64,000 bases of DNA from Elmis aenea (taxonomy: Eukaryota; Arthropoda; Insecta; Coleoptera; Elmidae), in assembly GCA_947652605.1 (NCBI GenBank), contig OX393581.1, forward strand, positions 45,717,924 through 45,781,923, written 5' to 3'. The notes under the pieces are model-generated. The model saw nothing but the letters and a program-made list of their open reading frames with translations. It was not told where the DNA came from and searched no databases. The position numbers and the translations under genes were made by a program. This document shows positions 56,610 to 64,000 of the stretch, one piece after another (position 1 is the stretch's first letter; each line of letters opens with the position of its first letter).

Positions 56610-57738
56610 GAACAAGATTTTAAAAACAATATCGGTTCTTTACTTAAAGCCAACCCTGTACAACTTGTACATATAATTTTTTAAATTCAGTTTAATTATT
56701 AAAATTTTTTGTTCTTCGTTTTAATCTGTTTTCTTTTTGTATTTATGTATTTTACATCTCTACACTCAGCAGTTTTCTTAATCTTTGTAGAGGTTTTTCT
56801 TAGTTGAATTATTTTATCATACATAACAATCTCTTGATAAAGTTACAACATAGATTACGAACCGAACATCTGCGGTGTAAATTCTTTTTTTTTTATGAAA
56901 ATTTCCGGAGACGGATAACAAATTCAAAGTACAGGTAAATAATAAATTATTCAAAATTTAAAAATTTAGATCACTTAGAGATTATGATATTTCTATCTAT
57001 CTCTATCTATATTTAACATATGTGTGTAACAAAATTAATTACGAGGGCGAATCAAAAAGGCGTAAGGTTTAATTTCCTCCTTTGAATTTCCATCAATGAT
57101 CTATGATCTAATTTAAAATTGTCACGAACATTCGCCATAAATAATACGACCAATAACTTGTGTAAAATATTTATGACGGCAGTGTAAGGGGTTAAAATAT
57201 CCTAGGGTTAATAAAGGAAAACGAAACATTTATATTTGGGGTATATAAAAGGCTGATATTGGATGAAATTACTTGTGGAAGTAAAAACAGTGATCAGCTT
57301 ATAGATAGATGGATATGCGATAGGACAAAATGGATATGCATTAGAAAAACAGAACTCTAAATTAAGCCGCATAGAATATTTTATGTGTCAGGTTGAAATC
57401 AATAACTTTGAAATATTTATGCATGTCATGCTAAAATCACCCTACGAAGTCGTAATGTGTGCACGTATTTATACAATTTTGAACAGGAGAACGTTAAGCT
57501 TTCCTAAATATTACACATTCAATATTTAACCGTTACAATGATGTGCATTAGTACATTTCATACGATCATTATGTTTTTCGATTTACACAGAATAGCGTTA
57601 ATGGCTTAAAATATAGTTCTCGACTATGTATTCATAAACATTCTGATATTATTCATATATCGAACACTCTAGCACTTTTTCTAGAAAAAAAATTGTCAGT
57701 AGATTTAATGAAGTGGCTTACAGTAGTAGTATCGTATA
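56610..57738. other. AT-rich stretch with a TCTA microsatellite and a possible mariner-type end
   Basis: A short (TCTA)n tract lies at about 56991-57012. TTACGAGGGCGAATCAAAAAG at 57040 resembles the outer end of a mariner-type element, one-sided. Nothing else. Confidence 0.35.
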
Positions 57739-57913
57739 GGCCGCGTCAAGCCTAATGGCGAGCAGTGGGGGGTGTGCATTAAACACAATTCGAATTGAAC
57801 ACACCTACTTACTTAGTTGCATTGATATACCTGCCAATGGTTTTAAGGTGCAAGAATGTAGCGTCTACTGCGCGGAGACATCCCCACCGCTCGCCATTAG
57901 ACTAGACGTGGAC
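57739..57913. mobile_element. 175-bp MITE with about 33-bp terminal inverted repeats
   Basis: TATA flanks both sides (57735-57738 and 57914-57917). Left end GGCCGCGTCAAGCCTAATGG continues CGAGCAGTGGGG; right end CCCCACCGCTCGCCATTAGA continues CTAGACGTGGAC. These are inverted repeats of about 33 bp with five or six mismatches. The interior is a short non-coding spacer. The 62-codon frame is not a gene. TA or TATA target use suggests a Tc1/mariner-like or similar mover. Confidence 0.75.
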
Positions 57914-57917
57914 TATA

Positions 57918-58489
57918 TTAAAATGTGGTTATATGTTGTATAAACAGCACACTGCAGCAATTGTTTTAGGTCAGTGTTTCCAAACTTCGTTTCTTTCTGA
58001 TCGGAGCGAATAACAAATTTAATTTTCGTACAGTTCGTTCCCAACCAAACAATTTCGTTTTCGGTTTCAAGAACCAACAATAAATAATGGTTTATACCGG
58101 TTACAACTACATTAACATTATTACAAAAGAACCCTACATTTTTAAATAATCGATAATTCAGATTGTAAATGCTACATTATGTAATACTATTTAAATTAAT
58201 ACAGTTCATCTTCAAATAAAAATAAATTGTTGTGGTTATTTGGTACTTTTGGAAATCCAGTGGCAGAAGTAAATGTTTGTGATAAGTTATAAAGGCCATT
58301 TATATTCTTGTTTCTCTCTCTTGGCGATTTTTGGGCCCCCGTTAAATTATAAACGACAATATGATGGGTCTTAATCTTTATGGACAGCATATTTTAGACT
58401 AGCGAACCACAATATTAAATTTACCAAATTGTTAAAGATAATTAACAAACATTAAAATATAATTTGTGCATTTTATTTAGGAGATCTAG
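57918..58489. other. AT-rich stretch with a one-sided hAT-like end
   Basis: CAGTGTTTCCAAACTTCGTT at 57973 has the look of a hAT terminus (CAGTGTTTCCCAA), but no partner end or duplication was found. Confidence 0.3.
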
Positions 58490-58850
58490 AAACATTCGCC
58501 CACAATTTTTCGCCCATAATTCTCCGCCCACAATTCTTCGCCCACTATTCTATCTATTTTGCTTTTGGCTGCACATCTCCAGATCTGAACCCCGTTAAGT
58601 CCCGACTGACTTAAGGATTTGTTTGTGTAGTAGCATCTTATTATGCACAGAAAATTGTGATTGTCTTCCAAACGAAAGTACATTTTTTGTATTGAAGCTC
58701 AAGTTCTTTTTTTTTCTTTATGTGTTCTTTCCCGTGTCAGAAACATTCTTCGCCCACAATTCTTCGCCCACAATTCTTCGCCCACAATTCTTCGCCTACA
58801 CAATTCTTCACCACCACAAGTTTTCGCCGCATACAAGCATATCACAAATT
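58490..58850 (-). repeat. 14-bp minisatellite / jockey reverse transcriptase chimera, copy 1
   Basis: On the minus strand: array GGGCGAAGAATTGT (14-bp units, about 58740-58810), then ATGTTTCTGACACGGGAAAG and some 150 bp of unique sequence, then a jockey-like piece encoding LNGVQIWRCAAKSK (58560-58610; the family has GIQLWGCA(A/S)KSN). This is followed by a second array of the same 14-bp unit (58494-58556). So the RT fragment is bracketed by the minisatellite. A second copy of array plus fragment lies at 61471-61990 in the opposite orientation. Confidence 0.8.
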
Positions 58851-59489
58851 TTATTTGTAAAGGTGATTGTTTTTATTTATAACGTAATTTTTACAGATTA
58901 TTTTACATTAGCCTAAAGTTGTTTCTTATAAATAACTACTTCTTTTAATATTGTTTAAAAATTGCTCCATAAATTGCGTATGTTGTGATTTTTAATCTTG
59001 TTTATGTTATTATAGGATGTATAAAGATTAAATTAAATTAACCTGACCTAATCTAACCTAATGCAAAACTTTTCTTTTCTCAAAAATAAAATTATTTGAG
59101 AAACGAATAATGTTATTTTTTCATTTTTGCATTTTGATGACAAAATTACTATAAAAATAAAAATTTTAACGACAAATTACAGCTTTGGTCGTATTTTCGA
59201 AATCTGAACTATCTTTCTCTACGAAGTTTTTTTTTTGTAACTCTTAAAATAAGCCAATTGGAATATATCTGAAATCACTATAATCTACCATGTCATAAAT
59301 TTTTATGAAGTTTTTTCCATCTTAAAATTAATTTTAGGTCATCCACCAACTTTTATCAAGAATAAAAGTTTACAAGAAATTTTTAACAAAAAAACTTTTT
59401 TATATGTTGATACTTTTTGAATGAAGCTGCATAGAAGATATAATATAGGGTGAATTAGTTAGTTGTAAAAAGGAAAAGTAACCAAGTTT
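58851..59489. other. AT-rich stretch
   Basis: Contains TTAACCTGACCTAATCTAAC near 59039, a loose CCTAA-rich tract. Otherwise nothing recognised. Confidence 0.3.
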
Positions 59490-59577
59490 CTTAAAAAATC
59501 AAAAATTGGTGATTTTTTAAATTCAAATCAATGATTTTTGTTTTTTTTAAATAAAAATCAAATTTTGCCCAACCCTG
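59485..59577 (-). mobile_element. hAT end fragment, relative of the element at 40234
   Basis: On the minus strand it starts CAGGGTTGGGCAAAATTTGA with AATCAxTGATT-type repeats following, like the terminus at 40234 (CAGGGTTGAGCAGATTTAAA). Only one end was found; no 8-bp duplication could be paired. Confidence 0.6.
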
Positions 59578-59585
59578 GTTCTGGA

Positions 59586-61090
59586 GAGCCTACGTACCTT
59601 TCTTGTTTAACATTACAGCAATGAAAATATTAAAAGTAAACGAAAGTATCATTATCGTAGTATATTTTGCAAGAAAATTGTTTTAAATCAAAAGAAAACG
59701 TTCAAAATGCTTTTAGAAAATGTCGTAAAATTTAAAATAAATGTGTACAACATATTTATAACAAATTTTTAAATTTATTTTACATAATATGTTGTAAACA
59801 CTTTTAAGGTGCTAATTAATACCGGTTTTTAATTTGTGTAACAATATTATTATATAACTTTCAGTAATGTTTGGCAAAATATATGCTTAACGTAAAATGT
59901 AAGCAACCTTGTTTTAAAAAAGTTCCATATTTCGTCTACGGAAGGTTTACGGTATGCAGTAAAGAAAAAATTATACGTAATCCCTACACAAATTTTCTCG
60001 TAAAAAGACATGCAATTTGACAACTTATGCAATATAAAAAGATGAGGCCACGTAAATGATATCCTTCTCTCCGCTCTAGACTGAGATGCAACACACGCAA
60101 GCGTCTTAAGGATCGCTGTATACGTGAACATATACCAAAATTAAATGATTTTTGAGGATAACTCAAAGGTTAAATGATCCAGGAGTAGATTTTATTGCAC
60201 TTGTGAATTTTTTAACACTCGTTTTCTGCCGAAAGATGAAATTGGTTCTCACTGACTTTTTTTATTACGCACATTAGCTTGCACCGTAAAAAATATCGTA
60301 AAAATATAAAAGCTGATAGAAAGATAAATAAGTAAGAGTAAGAAAAACAAGAACAGTTTTATAAATCTCGATTTACGTGTCGTGTTGATGGTTGTCAACC
60401 GATTGCTACACGTAAGAAATTAAAAACAATACAGCCTATGTAGAAGAAGCTTTTAATTTTATGTGGCGCCATTTTGCGTTATGATTATCAGGTAAGGTTA
60501 AAAATTTGCGTTTCTTTATATCCCTGTAACCTTCCTGCTAAGCCAATGTTGTGAATCTAAAAGTGTTTTCTGTAGTGCATCTTTCCAATAAAAAAACTAT
60601 CCTTCTTTTATCCAAATATAGTAGAAGTAGAGTATGGATATGCGTACGTACAGAAAAAAAAGTTTTCTAGGTTCCCAAACATTTTATGCGGTCTTAGCCA
60701 TTGTGTAGGCAGTTAAAGCAACTGTACTGAATAATTTGTATACCTACACAAAATACGTAATATGTTACGTTACTAAATTTTATCAATGTTTTGCAGGGCT
60801 TAATTAAAATTATTAAAACTAAAATGTCATGTTCATAAACAGAGACTTGTAAATCAGTTGTAATGTTGTAATGGAAGCTGAATTTTTGAGCTGTAAATCC
60901 TTATAATATTGCAGAAAAACAGATTTTGATTACAAACTAATACTCAATACTAATTCAGCTTAATGCATTCTCCAACTTTTAATATGCAAAAGTTTTAATA
61001 ACATTATTTTCTCTCCTTGCTTATTAAATAAGTTCTAAACGTAAAACTTTCAATGAAAAACATTATGGTAACATTATCGTATTAAAAATA
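59586..61090. other. AT-rich stretch, nothing recognised
   Basis: The minus frames 59850-60131 (93 codons) and 59984-60166 overlap each other and lack recognisable domains. No repeats detected. Confidence 0.3.
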
Positions 61091-61261
61091 ATTACATAAT
61101 GTTTTCTGCGTCCTGCCAAAAAATCAGTTACCGATCAATAATTTTTAGGCTGAAAAATACATCTTTACTAGCTTAGGCTAGAAAGTAACTGAGTTGTCTT
61201 TAACAGGTTAGACCAGAAAGTAGCTGGTTGCCATGGTTATTTACACATTTACAAATAAAAT

Positions 61262-61470
61262 TTGTGATAAAATAATAATAATAATAATAATAATAATCTT
61301 TATTTGTTCTGAATATCCCAAAAAAAGTGTAGAACTTGTCACAATAATAATGTACGTACATTACAATAATATACATAGTTAATAAAAAAAACACAGAAAA
61401 ATGATATTTAAATATAACATTTTATAAAGGAAGCATCATTTAAATATTCGCTTACTGCATAATAATATGC
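61262..61470 (-). mobile_element. LINE 3'-end fragment with (ATT)n tail, copy 2
   Basis: Same sequence and orientation as 27763-27978: (AAT)n on the plus strand followed by the complement of the AACAAATAAAG end. The shared part ends at ATATTCGCTTACTGCATA in both copies. It sits against the minisatellite/jockey chimera on its right. Confidence 0.75.
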
Positions 61471-61575
61471 TTGCCTGCGGCGAAAAATTGTGGCGGCGAA
61501 GAATTGTGTAGGCGAAGAATTGTGGGCGAAGAATTGTGGGCGAAGAATTGTGGGCGAAGAATGTTCCTGGCACGG
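61471..61575 (+). repeat. 14-bp minisatellite, copy 2
   Basis: Units GGGCGAAGAATTGT, four to five copies between about 61490 and 61562, preceded by variants (GCGGCGAAAAATTGT, GGCGGCGAAGAATTGTGTA). The variant order is the same as in the right-hand array of copy 1 (complement of 58740-58830), including the TGTGTA variant unit. Confidence 0.85.
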
Positions 61576-61992
61576 GAAAGAACACATAAAAAAAAAGAAC
61601 TTGAACTTCAATACAAAAAATGTATTTTCGATTGGAAGAACATCACAATTATTGTCTGCGCATAATAAGATGCTACTACACAAACAAATCCTTAAGTCAG
61701 TCGGGACTTAACGGGGTTCAGATCTGGAGATGTGCAGCCAAAAGCAACATAGGTAAGTTTCAGGTCTTTCAAAATAGGGTGCTCCGAGGTATTGTCGATG
61801 CTCCATGGTACTATCGGAATGACCACCTATACAAAAATTCCAATCGTCACAGAAGAGATCACAAAGTTCGCATAAAAGCACGAGGAAAGACTTTACTCCC
61901 ATGGCAACACCGAGGTGCTGCAGTTCCTAGATAATGCTGGTTTGAAAAGAAGGCTCAAGAGGATTAAACCTTTCGAATTGGTGTAGTTTATA
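61576..61992 (+). pseudogene. Jockey-like ORF2 C-terminus
   Basis: Frame 61620-61934 includes LNGVQIWRCAAKSNIGKFQV, FQNRVLRGIVDAPWYYRND and HLYKNSNRHRRDHKVRIKA. Jockey-clade proteins have (Y)GIQLWGCAxKSNIxxIQxFQxKVLRxIVxAPWYVxNxxLHxD here. After a frameshift near 61915 the last residues LKRRLKRIKPFELV and a stop (61989) are the usual C-terminus of these proteins. RT catalytic motifs and everything upstream are missing. The 3' flank runs to about 62165. Confidence 0.9.
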
Positions 61993-62400
61993 TCGTGAGT
62001 CAGTGCTAAAGCAAACTTGTGTTTTATGTTTGAAACCAACAAACACCAGTGGGGACATCTTGGAAAAATACCTAGTCTTTGAGAACTTTAGAATAAAATT
62101 GTAGGTTAGTCTCCCTAGACTAGTAACAATATTTTCATATAGAGGGGGAAAAATACCATCAAGCACGTTTTTCCTGAAGTTTGTGCAGTCATTGTTTGAT
62201 TATGGATGGGGCCGATAGTGATTTTGGTGTCAGTGGCGGACGCAGGAAAAATATTGTACGTAACATACCCGCAAAGTGTCTCTACTGGACTCATATGCTT
62301 TTAGGACTCGCCTACGGCTCGTCCAAAAACTGCCTACTCGGCCAGTAAAGTACCACTTTCCGGTCTCGTTATGTAAATAACTATTAACATACGCCCAGTA

Positions 62401-62680
62401 TTTTGAGTCTAATGGATAATTAAAAATTGTATGTAAATAAATCTTAGCCGTTTGATTACTAAAATATTAAAATAAAGAAGAGTGGTGTACTTTTTTATCA
62501 CTGCAGTAGTTTGGAAAATAAAGATGCGACCTTTGTTAAAACGCATTTATTTATAATTCATATTTTTTCAGCTATCGAATATCGATTCTAAATCATGAAA
62601 ACTTGGCACATTTTAGCAATCCGAAGGAAACTAACGCTGTTCTCGTAACTTTACGACTAGAATAAAATATTTCGGTTAAA
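62401..62680. other. AT-rich stretch, nothing recognised
   Basis: No repeat copy or coding signal was seen. Confidence 0.3.
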
Positions 62681-63330
62681 GGCAATGAGTCACCTCATGC
62701 TAGTCCCGCTGTTGTGCTGTGCTTCTAATATATCATTTAAAAACACCTCTCTAATCGCTAAATCCTGAACACGACCACGTTAACTCCCGCTATATGGGAG
62801 AAACTCCCGCAACACAGGTCGCGGTAGCGCAGCGGCGTAAATTAGCGGTGTAGGTACAGCGTTCACGTGACGAGTGCGTCCCTCGCGACATCCAACGGCA
62901 CCTAGCCGCACTAAATAACCTGTCCGATTACCCTGTGTCCCATATGTGCCCAATCTCCCCTGCGCCTTCTTGATAACCACATGGACAGTATTTTACCATC
63001 GGTTTATTGCCAATTCGATTCGATGCATTGACTGCACACACTTGGGGATATATATCGACCTTAATATTCTCGCGACAGGTTTAATTTCGGAGAGGATCAG
63101 GCTGAATTTAGGTTTTTAGTTTGGAGAGTGCAGCGGGATATTAATTCTAGGGGACCATTTTGTTGAATGTTTGTATTGTAAAGTCCGGATAGTCGTCGAC
63201 CGGAAGAGCCACTCCAGGCTAATGGTAAAAGTATGTTATGGCGGAGATACATGTTTATAGCATTTAACTTGGTCCATGTAAAATCGGATTAATTTACGGT
63301 TTGGGCGCATTTGTGTTTTATATGCAGCCT
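62681..63330. other. GC-rich unique island
   Basis: Includes GCGGTAGCGCAGCGGCGTAA, GTGACGAGTGCGTCCCTCGC and a small hairpin CTCCCGCTATATGGGAG. No copies elsewhere in the window. The 66-codon minus frame 62780-62980 (Arg/Gly-rich) is not recognised. Possibly conserved host regulatory or exon sequence. Confidence 0.3.
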
Positions 63331-64000
63331 TGTTCCGTAGTTAGTATGTATTATGTAATTTATTATTATTAACTTGGGTCAACTTTACATTTACAGGAGC
63401 TTTTGTAGGTTTATATTAGATCATTCTACGTACTTCAGAGACCACATACGCCAGATGTTGTAATAAGCTGCTCGTTTCAAAAAATGTAAATGAAACAACA
63501 CCCATTTGTAAGGGATTAAAACAATTTAGCACGGTCTTTATGTTAACTTTGTTTTTAAGGCTCATTAACTATAATCTTACATCAATACACACATAGTTAT
63601 TTCAGTTCATTTTTTCATTGGATTTCACGATTTCACCATATATTAAAGCTGTACGCTATTTTAGGCTTCTTTTATCGTTCTTTTTCTAATTTTAAATATT
63701 TTGAAATGTCCAGTAAGAAAACATGAAATAAGGGGTGATACCTCAAAAATGGAAAGTGACAAACAAATATTACATTCTACATAAAAATGTACACCGAGGA
63801 CGTACAAATAAAATTGATATAATGATTAGGAGAAAAAGATATAAGAGAAATTAATGATTTTCATATTTTTGCAATTTTGCTATAACTTTTGCAGTACGAA
63901 ACATTTTGTTCATTTAAAAATATATTGTAGCCTTTTTATCCTTAGGAATAATTTAATTCATCAAATTTTAGCACACCTATATCTCTTATAATAATCGAGA
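63331..64000. other. AT-rich stretch; possible mariner-type left end at 63732
   Basis: TAAGGGGTGATACCTCAAAA at 63730 and the word CTCTTATAATAATCGAGA at the window edge resemble arms of the palindromic families, so an element may run off the right edge. Not provable here. Confidence 0.3.

Larger units (their letters stand above)
61095..62400 (+). mobile_element. Foldback element P2: left arm only, interrupted
   Basis: TTTTCTGCGTCCTGCC..ATTTTTAGGCTGAAAAATAC and GTAGCTGGTTGCCATGG (61100-61250) match the left arm of P1 (433-570). The arm resumes at about 62185 with TTGATTATGGATGGGGCCGA-TAGTGATTTTGGTGTCA and continues to the loop region (AACTATTAACATA) at 62390. The right arm is missing. The gap is filled by the nested retroelement block 61262-62165. 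Confidence 0.8.

Noticed and set aside
58740..58810. CRISPR-like array of 14-bp units
   Set aside because: Units are directly adjacent with no spacers, in a eukaryotic transposon context; it is a minisatellite.
59036..59064. TTAACCTGACCTAATCTAAC as interstitial telomere repeat
   Set aside because: Only three or four imperfect CCTAA-like units; too short and degenerate to call.
59850..60166. Overlapping minus-strand ORFs of 93 and 60 codons as a host gene
   Set aside because: Two frames overlap in AT-rich DNA, with no domain and no supporting copy or splice signal.

Overview
The window looks like repeat-dominated intergenic or intronic DNA from an insect, possibly a beetle, though the species cannot be fixed from the sequence. 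It is strongly AT-rich. It carries hundreds of bases each of Tc1/mariner-type, pogo/Tigger, hAT, BEL/Pao, jockey-like and other non-LTR debris, and it has no bacterial operon structure. I found no intact host protein-coding gene and no convincing tRNA or rRNA. Almost every short ORF is a relic of a mobile element or a by-product of a repeat.

Layout. 0.4-1.2 kb: a foldback element whose relative is at 61.1-62.4 kb. 2.7-8.2 kb: a 355-bp satellite in two arrays, 432-bp direct repeats, a truncated palindromic element (family B) and a complete palindromic element (family A) inserted into it. 9.75-10.6 kb: a MITE with TGCCCC motifs. 10.7-11.3 kb: a LINE 3' fragment. 13.3-15 kb: half of a palindromic element, a small tandem repeat and two unrecognised minus-strand ORFs. 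16.6-18.5 kb: a large palindromic element (family C) with transposase C-terminus remnants. 18.8-19.7 kb: hAT-like and satellite debris. 21.2-22.8 kb: rearranged LINE pieces. 22.9-23.6 kb: another palindromic element. 24.8-25.6 kb: a LINE 3' region carrying a 145-bp GC-rich insertion. 27.1-28.2 kb: a second LINE lineage. 28.9-29.35 kb and 33.0-34.5 kb: two hAT elements with exact 8-bp target duplications. 35.6-37.1 kb: a scrambled LINE. 39.2-41.5 kb: a family-B palindromic element with a nested hAT element. 43.2-44.0 kb: a LINE 3' fragment and a Tigger-like miniature element. 46.0-48.7 kb: a palindromic element with a transposase remnant, a third LINE lineage and a mariner transposase relic. 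50.6-54.0 kb: a family-A palindromic element interrupted by a TTAA-flanked element that contains a BEL/Pao gag-protease fragment. 55.4-56.6 kb: two more palindromic pieces. 58.5-58.9 and 61.3-62.2 kb: chimeras of a 14-bp minisatellite and a jockey reverse transcriptase fragment.

The main unifying signal is a set of long inverted-repeat elements flanked by TA, with ends of the form CAGGGTG...CACCCTG. Different members keep different pieces of what appears to be one kind of transposase: the N-terminal helix-turn-helix part at 39.8 kb, and the C-terminal catalytic-D part at 17.3-17.7 and 46.5-46.8 kb. They look like snap-back derivatives of autonomous Tc1/mariner-superfamily transposons, and their transcripts would fold into long hairpins.

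The less repetitive, more GC-balanced islands (about 20.15-20.65, 26.1-26.7, 41.75-42.75, 45.3-45.7, 48.9-49.35 and 62.7-63.3 kb) are the best places to look for conserved host sequence, but I cannot assign a function to any of them. All coordinates of diverged repeats are approximate unless a target-site duplication is quoted.
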